Part shown: one piece after another, positions 10,306 through 20,200 of the stretch | Layout of the letters: each line of letters begins with the position of its first letter | Numbering within the stretch: position 1 is the stretch's first letter | Source: Candidatus Desulfofervidus auxilii | GTDB taxonomy: Bacteria > Desulfobacterota > Desulfofervidia > Desulfofervidales > Desulfofervidaceae | DNA length: 64,000 nucleotides | NCBI GenBank assembly: GCA_030262725.1 | Contig: JAJSZS010000004.1 | Location: 1 to 64,000, forward strand | Direction: 5' to 3' | Translations under genes and position numbers: made by a program | Notes under the pieces: model-generated | The model's input: the letters and a program-made list of their open reading frames with translations, nothing else | Told to the model about the DNA's origin: nothing | Database searches by the model: none

Positions 10306-11139
10306 TTATCCTGGTTTTGCATAGCTGTGTAAACCAGAAAGAAGAAAATTGACACCAAAATAAGTAAATAGGACTGAAATGAAACCAATAATAGAAACAA
10401 TTGCCATTTTTGTTTCACGCCAACCTCTTATCATGCGGCAATGAAGAAAAAGGGCATAAACAAACCAAGTAATTAATGACCAGGTCTCTTTTGGATCCCA
10501 ACTCCAATAGCTTCCCCAAGCTTTATCTGCCCATACTGCTCCGGTAACAATACCTATAGTAAGAAAGGTAAAACCAAAAGCAATAGTCTGATAAATTAAT
10601 TCATCTAGTTGGGATTTTGGTGGAAATATATTCCAAAATTTACCTTCTTTTTTCCGAAGTAAATATATGATACTTAAACCACAAGAAACAGCAAAAGCAC
10701 CATAGGCAAGAAAACAAGTAATTACATGAGCAATTAGCCAATTGCTTTTTAATGCTGGAAGTAAAGGCTCAATACGACTATTTACATCAGGTGAAAAGGA
10801 TGCATAAGCCATAATAAGAAAGGCAAATGGAATGACAAAAGCACCTAAATATGGATTTTTGTATTTTCTTTCAATAAAAAGATATAAAAGTGCTATGCAC
10901 CAAGCAAAGAAAATGAGAGATTCATAAAGATTTGACAAAGGAGCATGACCAATTCCTAATTTATGAGATTCTATCCAGCGTAAAATTATACCAAATGTAT
11001 GAAGAATAAGTGTAAAAATAGTAGAATAAGTCGCTATTTTCCAAAATCGTTCTTTTCTAAAAATTACCACAGCCAAATAGAGCAGAAAACAACCAAGATA
11101 AAGGAAGGTGACATAGCTTAGAATCTTTATGTTCCACAT
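10306..11139 (-). CDS. ccsA: Cytochrome c biogenesis protein CcsA/ResC (System II heme handler)
   Basis: 277 residues with multiple membrane helices. CcsA with ResB (Ccs1) forms the System II synthase that exports heme and attaches it to CxxCH motifs outside the cytoplasmic membrane. The heme-handling WWD motif is clear as WGSYWSWDPKE (residues 208-218). Candidate heme-ligand histidines are His65 (GHAPLSNLYES), His138 and His271 (LSGLHSYAKPG). It follows resB with a 13-bp overlap and ends the tatA-resB-ccsA operon. This machinery is needed by the many multiheme cytochromes encoded at 46-64 kb. The 94 bp between its stop and the CRISPR trailer show no clear signal. Confidence 0.93.
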   Translation of the reverse strand: MWNIKILSYVTFLYLGCFLLYLAVVIFRKERFWKIATYSTIFTLILHTFGIILRWIESHKLGIGHAPLSNLYESLIFFAWCIALLYLFIERKYKNPYLGAFVIPFAFLIMAYASFSPDVNSRIEPLLPALKSNWLIAHVITCFLAYGAFAVSCGLSIIYLLRKKEGKFWNIFPPKSQLDELIYQTIAFGFTFLTIGIVTGAVWADKAWGSYWSWDPKETWSLITWFVYALFLHCRMIRGWRETKMAIVSIIGFISVLFTYFGVNFLLSGLHSYAKPG

Positions 11140-12470
11140 GATAAACCCTCTCTTATCTGTTTAATCCAGCGTTGAAAGGTATGTTTAAATAGTGTTCGTC
11201 TCTTAGTTGCCATGCCACCAATTAAAATTTCACATCCTTTAGGATGTGGTGTTAAATGAAGCCACATTTTTTGTGGTATGACAAATAATCCAATTGCTAA
11301 TCCGCCAATTATAATCAAACAACCTATCCATACTATCCATACTCCTGGGTCTTTTTTTACTTGTAAGCCTGTATAGCGAGTATAATTTTTTAGAACAAAA
11401 GCATATTTTCCTTTACGGTGCATGGCATCAAATTGCGGAAATCTTTCTATTACCCATGTAGTTTGAGGTTTATCATCTTCTATTACTACTAACTGAAAGG
11501 CTGGTCCCATATTCATTAAATCTGAAAAAGCTCTAACAACCTTAATGGAACCTTTGCCATCTGGTAAAGAAACTGACTGATTAAAAGGAACTGTTATTTC
11601 AAATTTTTCTCCTGTTTTTCGGTTAATAACAAAAAGAGTTAAAGTGGGTCTAGAGGCTACACCATAATTTGCTTGGTAAAATCGAAAGCCACGATAATCT
11701 AAAGGAGCATTAACTTTTATAATTTTGGGAATCTTTTGTTTGCCATCAATGATTGTTAAATGAGAGATATATTCTTTGGGTGTTCCATTCGGATAATATT
11801 CTATTATAAATTTTTCACATTTAAGACTAAATGGTAAATTGTGAATTTTATGACCTTTTCCATGCAAAAATACAGTATTGCTTACTTCTCCTTCAGGAAT
11901 GAACATACTTCCTGAAAAGCCAAAAACAGAAGTAATAATTGCTCCAAGTAAAACTACAAGAATACCTGAATGAACAATATATGGCCCCCAATAACTGATG
12001 TTTCCTTTTTTCCCATAAAGAGCAAAAACAGGATTAGAAATTACTTCTATTTTAGGAAAATCTTTTTCAAATAATGATATAATTTTTTCTTTAGCTTTTT
12101 CTAAAGGCATTGAACAAATAATTTTTTCAGAAAGGGGGAGATGTTTAAAGAATTTTTTATCTACTTCTTTTTTTTCATAACGCCACAGACGCCATGTTTT
12201 TGGCAAGCGATCCAAAGAACAAATAATAAGATTAATAGATAAAGAAAAAAGAAGTAATTGGAACCAAATAGCATGATAAACATCATTAAGGGATAAAGCA
12301 TCAATAAGTTTTGTTCCTAAGTTACCAAATTGTTTTTGATAAATCGTTAATGGTTGGTTTTGTGGCAAAAGAGTACCACAAGTGCATGCTAGAGCTAAAA
12401 GGATAAGTAAAATAATGGTTAATCGAACTGAACTGAGAAAATGGAAAATTTTTTCCAAAATAATTTTCAT
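11127..12470 (-). CDS. resB: ResB-family cytochrome c maturation protein (Ccs1)
   Basis: 447 residues. ResB is the membrane partner of CcsA in System II and holds the apocytochrome and reductant side of the complex. The N-terminus has the family pattern, a short amphipathic start then FLSSVRLTIILLILLALACT followed by GTLLPQNQ. Further membrane helices appear near residues 70-90, about 165-185 and near 385-405. A large external β-rich region lies between the last two. The gene begins 2 bp after the tatA stop and overlaps ccsA by 13 bp, so the three genes form one transcript. Confidence 0.9.
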   Translation of the reverse strand: MKIILEKIFHFLSSVRLTIILLILLALACTCGTLLPQNQPLTIYQKQFGNLGTKLIDALSLNDVYHAIWFQLLLFSLSINLIICSLDRLPKTWRLWRYEKKEVDKKFFKHLPLSEKIICSMPLEKAKEKIISLFEKDFPKIEVISNPVFALYGKKGNISYWGPYIVHSGILVVLLGAIITSVFGFSGSMFIPEGEVSNTVFLHGKGHKIHNLPFSLKCEKFIIEYYPNGTPKEYISHLTIIDGKQKIPKIIKVNAPLDYRGFRFYQANYGVASRPTLTLFVINRKTGEKFEITVPFNQSVSLPDGKGSIKVVRAFSDLMNMGPAFQLVVIEDDKPQTTWVIERFPQFDAMHRKGKYAFVLKNYTRYTGLQVKKDPGVWIVWIGCLIIIGGLAIGLFVIPQKMWLHLTPHPKGCEILIGGMATKRRTLFKHTFQRWIKQIREGLSCGT

Positions 12471-12472
12471 CT

Positions 12473-12676
12473 TCAGGTTTCTTTATCTGTTCTTTCTTTT
12501 TCTTCCAATTCTTTATCGGGTGTAACATCAATAGCTTTCTCCTCTTTAAAAGCCTTTTTAAAATTACGAATACCTTGTCCTAGTCCTGCTCCAATTTCTG
12601 GTAGACGACTAGCTCCAAAGATGATTAAGATGATAAATAAAATGATTAATAATTCAGGTAATCCAATCCCAAACAT
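12473..12676 (-). CDS. tatA: Sec-independent translocase subunit TatA/TatE
   Basis: 67 residues. TatA oligomerises to form the path for folded proteins in Tat export. The sequence begins [21 protein letters not shown], the usual short membrane helix, then the hinge [25 protein letters not shown] and a charged tail. A strong Shine-Dalgarno AAGGAGG lies 6-7 nt before ATG, and a TTGACA/17/TAGCTT promoter lies further upstream. TatB and TatC are not in the window. Its place ahead of resB and ccsA suggests joint supply of exported redox proteins, although System II substrates themselves travel by Sec. Confidence 0.92.
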   Translation of the reverse strand: MFGIGLPELLIILFIILIIFGASRLPEIGAGLGQGIRNFKKAFKEEKAIDVTPDKELEEKERTDKET

Positions 12677-12701
12677 CTTTTCCTCCTTTTAAGTTGTATT
12701 C

Positions 12702-12730
12702 AAGCTAGCATTCATTTATGCAGGTGTCAA
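12702..12730 (-). promoter_or_regulatory. Promoter of tatA-resB-ccsA
   Basis: On the minus strand: TTGACA (12730-12725), 17 nt, TAGCTT (12707-12702), followed by a leader of about 20 nt containing AAGGAGG before the tatA ATG. This is the leadered, Shine-Dalgarno type, in contrast to murJ on the other side of the same intergenic region. Confidence 0.55.
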
Positions 12731-12750
12731 TAGGCTTTTAGGGATTGATA

Positions 12751-12779
12751 TTGACATTATTTCTCCTACCTGTTACCCC
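12751..12779 (+). promoter_or_regulatory. Promoter of murJ, leaderless geometry
   Basis: TTGACA (12751-12756), 17 nt, TACCCC (12774-12779), 7 nt, ATG 12787. The -10 box is weak, but the spacing is identical to the other leaderless candidates. Confidence 0.4.
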
Positions 12780-12786
12780 ATCAAAC

Positions 12787-14322
12787 ATGAGTCTAAAAAG
12801 TAAGCTTGTTCGAGCAGCAAGCATATATACCTTTGGTATTTTAATAAGTCGAATACTTGGAGTAGGACGAGAAATAGCCATTGCTTATTTTTTGGGAACA
12901 AGTGCTGCTGCTGATGCTTTTTTTGTTGCCTTTCGTTTGCCAAATTTATGGCGTCGTTTATTTGCTGAAGGAAGCCTTGCTATTGTTTTTGTCCCTGTTT
13001 TTACAGAACATCTTTTAAAATCAAAAAAAGAAGCTATTAAATTAGCTAGGGTTGTTATTACACTTCTTGGTGTTATATTATTAGGTTTAAGTTTTTTAGG
13101 TGTTATTTTTGCACCTTTATTGATAAATTTAATTGCTCCTGGATTTTCTAACTTTCCAACAAAATTTTCTCTTGCTGTAAATCTCACTCGCATTATGTTC
13201 CCTTATGTTTTTTTTATATGTCTTACTGCCTTATTTATTGCTATTTTGAATTCTTTAGGTTATTTTGCTGCTCCTGCTTTTTGTTATGCTTTTTTAAATA
13301 TTTCCATGATATTAAGTTTGTTTGTTGCACATATTTTAGGATTAGTTCCTGTCTATTGTTTGGCAATTGGTGTTATAGTTGGGGGAATCTTGCAATTGGG
13401 TTTGCAGTTACCTTTTCTTTACAAAGAAGGATTTTCTTTTAAACCTTTGTGGCAAAAACATCCTGCTCTAAAACGTATTTTTACCCTTATGGGACCGGCT
13501 GTTGTTGGAGCAGCTGTTTATCAGCTAAGCATTTTTATAAATACTATTCTTGCTTCTTTTTTACCAGAGGGAAGTATTTCTTATCTTTATTATGCTGACA
13601 GATTAGTACAATTTCCTTTAGCTCTTTTTGCTTTTTCTTTTGGCACTGCAAGCCTACCTACTCTTTCAGCACAAGCAGTTAAAAATGATCTAGAATCTTT
13701 TAAAAATACCCTTTGTTTTGGTTTTCAGACTGTATTTTTTTTCATTTTACCAGCTAGTATTGGTTTAATAGTATTAGGTGATTCAATTATTACTATTCTT
13801 TTAGAAAGAGGAGCATTTTCTCCTGCTTCTACTAAAGCAACAATGCAGGCTTTGTTTTTTTATGCTATTGGTTTACCTTTTTTTAGTGCGCTTAGACTTT
13901 TGACTACTGCTTTTTATGCTTTTCAAGATACAAAAACACCAGTTAAAATAAGTGTAATATGTTTGTTTTTAAATGCTATTTTAGGTCTTATCTTAATGCG
14001 ACCTTTAAAACATGCTGGACTTGCTTTAACAACTTCTATTGTTAGTGGATTAAATGTTTTTATTCTTTTATATTTCCTTAGAAAAAAAATCAAACCATTG
14101 TTTTCAATTGATTTTTGGTTAGCTTTAGGAAAAACTACATTAGCTGCTTTAGGTATGGGAATTATACTTTGGCAAATTAAATCTATAATTATAAAACCAT
14201 CACTAATATTAATTAGCGGTATTCCTTTAGGTATAGCTACTTTTTTTCTTCTTGCTTCTATGTTAGGATGTAATGAAATGGCTATTATAAAAGAAAAATT
14301 ATTACGCCGGGGTGGGCTTTGA
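12787..14322 (+). CDS. murJ: Lipid II flippase MurJ (MviN)
   Basis: 511 residues from ATG 12787. MurJ flips the peptidoglycan precursor lipid II across the cytoplasmic membrane. The N-terminal half carries the MOP-superfamily signature GREIAIAYFLGTSAAADAF followed by FRLPNLWRRLFAEGSL and FVPVF, all strongly conserved in MurJ. About 14 membrane helices are apparent, as expected. The frame extends upstream to a TTG at 12745, but this lies ahead of the promoter -35 box and the family begins near this methionine. It is the first gene of a plus-strand run and its stop overlaps the next start (TTGA). Confidence 0.93.
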   Translation: MSLKSKLVRAASIYTFGILISRILGVGREIAIAYFLGTSAAADAFFVAFRLPNLWRRLFAEGSLAIVFVPVFTEHLLKSKKEAIKLARVVITLLGVILLGLSFLGVIFAPLLINLIAPGFSNFPTKFSLAVNLTRIMFPYVFFICLTALFIAILNSLGYFAAPAFCYAFLNISMILSLFVAHILGLVPVYCLAIGVIVGGILQLGLQLPFLYKEGFSFKPLWQKHPALKRIFTLMGPAVVGAAVYQLSIFINTILASFLPEGSISYLYYADRLVQFPLALFAFSFGTASLPTLSAQAVKNDLESFKNTLCFGFQTVFFFILPASIGLIVLGDSIITILLERGAFSPASTKATMQALFFYAIGLPFFSALRLLTTAFYAFQDTKTPVKISVICLFLNAILGLILMRPLKHAGLALTTSIVSGLNVFILLYFLRKKIKPLFSIDFWLALGKTTLAALGMGIILWQIKSIIIKPSLILISGIPLGIATFFLLASMLGCNEMAIIKEKLLRRGGL

Positions 14323-14903
14323 AAGATTGGGTTCTATCCCGGTTAGAAAAATTATTTACCACACCTAAATCAATTGTTTATTTTATACACAATTTTATTG
14401 GATATTATTCAGAAGAAAAATTGCTTAAATCAAAGATATATTTTAGTTATAAACCGTTATTAACCTTCTTTTTTCAAACAAAGATAAATAAAGAAACTAT
14501 TCAAAGAGTAAATAGCTATTTAGGATTACCAGACGACTTGCCTTGGCCATATAATAGAAAAGGAAAGTTGCGTCATCCTAAAAGTTGGACAAAAAAATTT
14601 TTAAAAAAACACTATCCTGAAATATATCTTCCTCCCCTTTTATGGTTAAGAAAATTGGTTTTTGTTGAATTTGAAACTATTATTGATGTACCAAATCACA
14701 TTTTTTTCCTTATAAAGGCTGCACCTGCCCCATTTTCCTCAGCACAAATAGAAAAGGCTTATGCTTGCGGAGAATTATTAAAAAAAGTAACAAAGTATGA
14801 TGAATTTCAATTAATTACCATTACAACACCACGCATGGTCGCACCATTAGAAAAGATTCATAAAGCTTTAAGTTGGAAAGATTTGGAAAATGTTAAAAAT
14901 TAA
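14319..14903 (+). CDS. Hypothetical protein between murJ and queE
   Basis: 194 residues from TTG 14319, overlapping the murJ stop by 4 bp and preceded by a GGGGTGG Shine-Dalgarno-like stretch. I do not recognise the family. The protein is basic and rich in aromatic residues. It has no signal peptide and no convincing membrane helix. Notable patches are LGLPDDLPWPYN near residues 68-79 and KAAPAPFSSAQIEKAYACGELL near residues 139-160. Its 3' end overlaps queE by 14 bp, so it is co-translated with that operon. It could be a soluble enzyme or a nucleic-acid-binding protein; nothing in the sequence decides. Confidence 0.7.
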   Translation: MKDWVLSRLEKLFTTPKSIVYFIHNFIGYYSEEKLLKSKIYFSYKPLLTFFFQTKINKETIQRVNSYLGLPDDLPWPYNRKGKLRHPKSWTKKFLKKHYPEIYLPPLLWLRKLVFVEFETIIDVPNHIFFLIKAAPAPFSSAQIEKAYACGELLKKVTKYDEFQLITITTPRMVAPLEKIHKALSWKDLENVKN

Positions 14904-15525
14904 TGAATTGTTTTATAGTTTACAAGGAGAAACTTCTTATATAGGATTACCCTGTATCTTTATTCGACTTACAGGCTGTAATCTTCGATGTAAATATTGT
15001 GATACAAAATATGCTTATACAGAAGGGAAAGAATATAATTTAGATAAAATCATTTCTTTTGTAAGTAGATTTCAGATAAAATTAGTAATGATTACCGGTG
15101 GTGAACCACTTTTACAGAAAGAGGTAATTCCTTTAATTGAAGAATTAATTAGTGTAGGCTATAAGGTACTTATAGAAACTAATGGCAGTCTTCCAATTAA
15201 TATTTTACCTGAAAAAGCTATTTGTATTATGGACATTAAATGTCCTGGCAGTGGTATGAGTGAATATATGATGTGGGAAAATATTGATTATCTTAAAGAA
15301 AAAGACGAAGTTAAATTTGTTATTTCAGATTATAATGATTATGTTTGGGCAAAGAATATTTTAAAGAAATATGAGCTCTTAAAACGTTGTCAAGTACTTT
15401 TTTCGCCTGTATTTCAGAAACTTGATTTAAGAGTATTAGCAGAATGGATTTTAAAAGATGAGTTATTTGTAAGAATTCAACCTCAGTTACATAAATTTAT
15501 TTGGGGAGAAAAAAGGGGGGTATAA
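14890..15525 (+). CDS. queE: 7-carboxy-7-deazaguanine synthase QueE
   Basis: 211 residues. QueE is a radical SAM enzyme converting carboxytetrahydropterin to 7-carboxy-7-deazaguanine in queuosine/7-deazaguanine synthesis. The N-terminus INELFYSLQGETSYIGLPCIFIRLTGCNLRCKYCD contains the Cx3Cx2C cluster motif and the substrate-binding LQGE. Further family motifs are MITGGEPLL, LIETNGS and MDIKCPGSG. The length is normal. It overlaps its upstream neighbour by 14 bp and stops 1 bp before the macro-domain gene. The other queuosine genes are not in view. Confidence 0.94.
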   Translation: MLKINELFYSLQGETSYIGLPCIFIRLTGCNLRCKYCDTKYAYTEGKEYNLDKIISFVSRFQIKLVMITGGEPLLQKEVIPLIEELISVGYKVLIETNGSLPINILPEKAICIMDIKCPGSGMSEYMMWENIDYLKEKDEVKFVISDYNDYVWAKNILKKYELLKRCQVLFSPVFQKLDLRVLAEWILKDELFVRIQPQLHKFIWGEKRGV

Positions 15526-15526
15526 A

Positions 15527-16054
15527 ATGGAGAAAAGGATTAATAAAACACAATTGGAAATTACAAAAGGAGATATTACAAAATTAGCTGTGGATGCTAT
15601 TGTCAATGCTGCTGGCCCAAGTCTTGTTATGGGCGGTGGTGTAGCTGGAGCTATCCTTAAAGCAGGAGGACAGGAAATCCAAGAAGAATGTTATAAATAT
15701 GCTCCAATAAAGGCAGGTGAGGCAGTAATTACTACTGGTGGAAAATTAAAAGCTAAACATGTTATTCATGCTGTTGGTCCTCGTTGGGGTGAGGGTGAAG
15801 AAGAAGAAAAATTAAGAAATGCAGTATTAAACAGCTTAAAACTGGCTGAAAAATATAAGTTAAAAAGCATTGCATTTCCTGCTATTAGTACAGGTATTTT
15901 TGGATGTCCAAAACCTTGGGCTGCTTCTGTGATGCTAAAAGCAGCTATAGATTATTTAAAAGAAAAAACCGGACTAGAAAAAGTTATATTCTGTCTTTAT
16001 AGTGAGGATGACTTTAAACTTTGGTGTAAAGTTTTAGAGGAAATGAATGTATAA
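15527..16054 (+). CDS. Macro-domain protein (ADP-ribose/O-acetyl-ADP-ribose hydrolase type)
   Basis: 175 residues, essentially one macro domain. Macro domains bind ADP-ribose and many remove it from proteins or from O-acetyl-ADP-ribose. Motifs are ITKGDITKLAVDAIVNAAG near residues 12-30, the MGGGVAGAI glycine loop, the central HAVGPRW and the phosphate loop AISTGIFGCP. It resembles the Af1521/YmdB group by motif order. It lies in the queE-mog operon, overlapping mog by 8 bp, with AAAGGAG-like sequence near its start. The physiological substrate cannot be inferred from context. Confidence 0.9.
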   Translation: MEKRINKTQLEITKGDITKLAVDAIVNAAGPSLVMGGGVAGAILKAGGQEIQEECYKYAPIKAGEAVITTGGKLKAKHVIHAVGPRWGEGEEEEKLRNAVLNSLKLAEKYKLKSIAFPAISTGIFGCPKPWAASVMLKAAIDYLKEKTGLEKVIFCLYSEDDFKLWCKVLEEMNV

Positions 16055-16532
16055 AGTAGGAGTACTTACAATAAGTGATAAGGGAAGTAAAGGGGAAAGA
16101 GAAGATAAAAGTGGCAAATTACTTCAGGAAATTCTTAAAAAATCTGGTTTTGAAATTAAAGCTTATACAATTGTACCAGATGAAGAAATAGCTATTATTG
16201 AAAAATTAAAAGAATGGACAGATAAGAAACAATTAGATTTGATTTTAACAACCGGAGGCACAGGTTTAACACCTAGAGATGTTACTCCTGAAGCTACACA
16301 AAAAATTATAGAAAAAATTATACCTGGAATAGAAGAAGCATTACGAATAGAAGGAATGAAAAAAACACCTTTTTCTATACTTTCACGTGGCATAGCAGGT
16401 ATTAGAAAAAAAACCCTTATCATTAATTTGCCTGGTAGTCCAAAAGCTGTTCAAGAAAGTATGGAGATAATTCTTCCTATTTTATTCCATGCTATTGATA
16501 AAATTAAGGGAGATTTAAAAGAGTGTGGATAA
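16047..16532 (+). CDS. mog: Molybdopterin adenylyltransferase (MogA/MoaB family)
   Basis: 161 residues. Family members adenylylate molybdopterin before molybdenum or tungsten insertion. Visible motifs are VGVLTISDKGSKGEREDKSG at the N-terminus, LTTGGTGLTPRDVTPEAT with the catalytic loop, and INLPGSPKAVQE. MogA and MoaB are hard to separate by eye; the length and the DKSG motif fit both. The start overlaps the macro-domain gene by 8 bp. It implies use of molybdo- or tungsto-enzymes by this organism. Confidence 0.9.
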   Translation: MYKVGVLTISDKGSKGEREDKSGKLLQEILKKSGFEIKAYTIVPDEEIAIIEKLKEWTDKKQLDLILTTGGTGLTPRDVTPEATQKIIEKIIPGIEEALRIEGMKKTPFSILSRGIAGIRKKTLIINLPGSPKAVQESMEIILPILFHAIDKIKGDLKECG

Positions 16533-16577
16533 TTTAGACTTGACAAATTAAAAACTTTTTTGATAAAAAAAGCCAAA

Positions 16578-16838
16578 ATGGAAGTATTTTTACATAAGTT
16601 AGCAGAACAAATTTTAAAGTTAGATGAAGCCTCTCTTACTTCTCTTTTAGAAAAATATCGTCAGAAAGTTCGACAATTTGAACCTACTAAGGAATGGGAA
16701 AAAGCAGTTATTATCTTTTTTATTATTAATGCTGTTAAAACAAAAAATTTGATCTTTAATGAAGAAATGTTTAAAAGAACACCCAAATTGAATAAACCAA
16801 CTATACAATCAAAACCTTTTTTAAGGCTTATTAAATAA
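16578..16838 (+). CDS. Small hypothetical protein upstream of DUF1992 gene
   Basis: 86 residues from ATG 16578 (the frame is open from TTG 16560). A TTGACA at 16540 with a GATAAA-like -10 box at 16562 suggests transcription starting only a few bases before this ATG, which is why I prefer it. The protein is charged and helical: FLHKLAEQILKLDEASLTSLLEKYRQKVRQFEPTKEWEKAVIIFFIINAV. No known family is recognised. The stop overlaps the next ATG by 1 base (TAATG), so the two proteins are translationally coupled and may work together. Confidence 0.65.
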   Translation: MEVFLHKLAEQILKLDEASLTSLLEKYRQKVRQFEPTKEWEKAVIIFFIINAVKTKNLIFNEEMFKRTPKLNKPTIQSKPFLRLIK

Positions 16839-17230
16839 TGTGGATTTTTCATAAAATTGCTGAAAAAAGAATTCAAGAGGCAATGGAAAGGGGAGAATTT
16901 GACAATCTTGAAGGTAAAGGAAAACCTTTACCACGTGAAGACGATATGGAACATGTTCCTCCAGAGTTAAGAATGGCTTATAAAATACTTAAAAATGCTG
17001 GATGCTTACCACCAGAACTGATGTTAAAAAAGGAAATTAAAGAGTTAAAAGATCTTCTTGAAACAATGGAAGATGAAAAAGAAATTTATCTTTGTTGTCG
17101 TCGACTTAATTTTCTTATTATGAAATTAAATATGATGCGTCCTACCTCTCCTTTACTAGAAGAAGGACAAGTTTATTACAAAAAAATTGTCTATCGTATG
17201 GCTAAACGGCGTGGAAAAACAAGTTTCTAA
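16838..17230 (+). CDS. DUF1992 protein (DnaJ-C28-like conserved domain)
   Basis: 130 residues. The first 60 residues match the DUF1992 pattern: HKIAEKRIQEAMERGEFDNLEGKGKPL, then VPPELRMAYKILKNAGCLPPEL. The function of this domain is not established; in eukaryotes it occurs in DNAJC28. The remaining residues are helical and charged, with a stretch near LLETMEDEKEIYLCCRRLNFLIMK. The protein is soluble and slightly longer than the domain alone. It is coupled to the small gene upstream and is last in the murJ run. The next gene has its own promoter. Confidence 0.85.
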   Translation: MWIFHKIAEKRIQEAMERGEFDNLEGKGKPLPREDDMEHVPPELRMAYKILKNAGCLPPELMLKKEIKELKDLLETMEDEKEIYLCCRRLNFLIMKLNMMRPTSPLLEEGQVYYKKIVYRMAKRRGKTSF

Positions 17231-17264
17231 ATTTTAATTTTCATTCTTTTTATAAATAAATTTA

Positions 17265-17293
17265 TTGACAATTTTTTTCCAAAGGGCTACGTT
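17265..17293 (+). promoter_or_regulatory. Promoter of the BTAD/MalT-like regulator, leaderless geometry
   Basis: TTGACA (17265-17270), 17 nt, TACGTT (17288-17293), 6 nt, GTG 17300. The predicted transcript starts at the start codon. Confidence 0.55.
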
Positions 17294-17299
17294 ATCTTA

Positions 17300-20200
17300 G
17301 TGTTGGTCAATCCAACAAGAATTACAATACCAATTATCTCAGAAAAAATTTTGCATCGAGAAAGATTAATATTTTTACTTAAGAAAGGTTTAGAAAAAAA
17401 ATTAATTACAATAGTAGCAGGGCCAGGAGAAGGAAAAACAACTCTTGCTATTGATTTTGTTAATACTTTGAAATTACCTACTATTTGGTATAGTTTAACA
17501 TCATCTGATAGCGATTTAGTAAGGTTTATTAATCATCTTGATTATGCATTATGTAAAACTTTTCAAAAATACAAACAAGGCACAATTGCTCACTATTTCT
17601 CTTCAATAACAAATATATCTTCTCAAATAGATCAACTTGCTGATGTTTTAGCAGCTAATTTTGATAAAATAGTTGATGATTCTTTATTAATAGTATTAGA
17701 TGATTATCATTTAATTCATTCTAATTCAAATGTCCATTTTTTTCTTGCTAGATTGCTAGAACATTGTCCTAAAAAAATTCATTTTATTATTATTACTAGA
17801 TTCCCACTTCATGATGTTTATGCAAAATTTTATCTTCACCAAGAAATACTTGAAATAACAAAAGATGATTTGAGATTTACTTTAGAAGAAACTTTTTTGC
17901 TATTTAAAAAAATATTTTTTTCTAAGCTAGAAAAAAACAAAATAAAAGAACTTACAAGAATTTGTGATGGATGGATAATAGCACTCATTCTTTTATCTAA
18001 ACATTTAGAAAAATTGGATACTGAAAGTATTCCTAAAAAATCTTTAGATAAGCTTTATTCATATTTAGGAGAAGAAATATTCAAAAAATTGCCTCTAACA
18101 ACTCAAACTGTTTTACTAAAAACCTCTATTTTAGAAGAGGTGACTCCAGAGTTAGCACAAAAATTATCAGGCATCCCTAATGCAAAAGATATTATTGAAA
18201 CATTTGCAAAACATTATTTTTTAGCTACTCGAGTTGCTCATGATACTTATCGATATCACCATTTGTTAAGACTTTTTTTACAAAGCAAACTTACTCAAAA
18301 AGAAATAAAAAAACTTCATTTAAAAGCTGCTTCTTATTATCAAACCAAAAAAAATAATTTTATTGCTATTCATCATATATTAAAAGCAAATTGCCTTAAA
18401 AAAGCAGCACGTTTGTTAGAAAAAGAAGGTTGGAATTTATTAATAACAGGTCAATACGAAAGTCTTGAATCAATTTTAAAAAATTTTTCTTCAGAAGATT
18501 TTCAAAATAATCCTTGGTTATTATATTTTAAAACATGGCTTGATCGCTGGGAAAAACCTAAAAAAGCAATTCAAGAGTTTAAAAAAGCAATAAATCTATT
18601 TAAACAAAAAAAGAATAATAAAGGAGTTGTTATAAGTATTTTAGCTTATGTAGAAGTTGCATTAATGGCAGGAAATATATCACTTAGACTTAGCAAATTA
18701 ATAGACCAAGTAGCACAAATTGTAGAACAAAAAAAAGTTAAATTTCCTTCTTACCTTCTACCTTATATTTTACTTTCTACAGCAAGCGTTAGAATTTTTT
18801 GTAATGGAAATTTTCAACATGGTCTTGAATTAGCTGAAACAGCTTATAAAAGTGCTTTAAAAAATGAAAATCTTTATGTTCAACTTAAGTCTTTGGTTCT
18901 TCAAGGTTTTGCTCATTATTATATGGGAGAAATTGAAAATGCCTCAAATATATTAAAAAAATTGTTAAATTTAATTGAAAAAGATATTGTACCTTTAGAC
19001 ATTCGTTTTTATATATTTCATTTAGGTGGAATGATATATCGTTTAAAAGGAGATATTAAAAAAGCTAAAATTTTTTTAGATAAGTCTTTAAAGATAGTAA
19101 AACAACTTAAAGCTGAATCACTCTATCCCTTTATTTTTGAAACTATAATAACTGTTCATATCATTCAACGTGAATATTTTAATGCTAAGCAAAAGATTTT
19201 GGAATTAAAAAATATAGGAGAATATACTCAAAATATGTGGGTCTTAACACTTGTTCAAATTAATCTTGTTTGTCTTTATCTTTTAACAAAATCTAAAGAA
19301 GTATTAAATTTGATACCTTATCTTTTAAAAATAGCTAAAAAAGCAGGAAGGGAATACTTTTTCATCTTAGCAAAAGTTTTAGCTATAGCTACTTACAGTG
19401 AAATGGGGAAAAAAGAAAAGGCTATCAAACTTTTTAAAAATACTCTGCTTAAAGCTCAAAAAATGAAAGCTAAATATTTAGTTTGTCTTCTTTATAGCGA
19501 AGCAGCAAAACTTTATTTTGACTTAGGTAAAAAAAGTCTTTTTATTAAATATCTTCAAAATTTTTTAGAACTAATAAAAAATAATCCATATCGTTATTTT
19601 TATAATTATAGAGAAAATTTATACGCATTTATTGCCTACCAATCTATAAATCAAGGAATTTACCCAGAAGTTGGTGAAAATATTATAATTATATTTCTTG
19701 GAAGAAATGCAAATAAAGCCCTTTCACCTTATTTAAAAGAAGCTAGACCTGAAGTCAAAGAAAGATTAAAAAAATTAATAAAAAAAGCTTTTAAACATTC
19801 TGCTCCTCTTCTTTTTATTAAAACTTTAGGAGATTTTGAGGTTAAAGTAGGTAATAAAACCATTGTCCAATGGGAGAGCCAAAAAGCTAAAACGCTTTTA
19901 AAAATTTTAGTAACTCGAGGAGAAAAACCTGTACCAATTGATGTAATAATGGAAGATTTATGGCCAGAGGCAAATTGGGAATCTGTAAAGGAAAATTTTA
20001 AAATTACTTTAAAAAGACTTAGACGAAGTTTAGAACCAGATCTTCCTTCAAGAATAAGCTCTAGCTATATTTGTTTAAAAAGTAATTGTTTATATTTAGA
20101 TTCTGAAAAAGTAATAGTAGATGCTTGGGAATTCAAAAGAAAGGCAAAAAGTTTGCAAAAAAAGAAAATGTTTACTCAGGATGATTTAAAAGAAGTAGAA

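Noticed and set aside
12745-12786. Longer murJ beginning at TTG 12745
   Set aside because: The extension lies over the promoter and is absent from the usual MurJ start.
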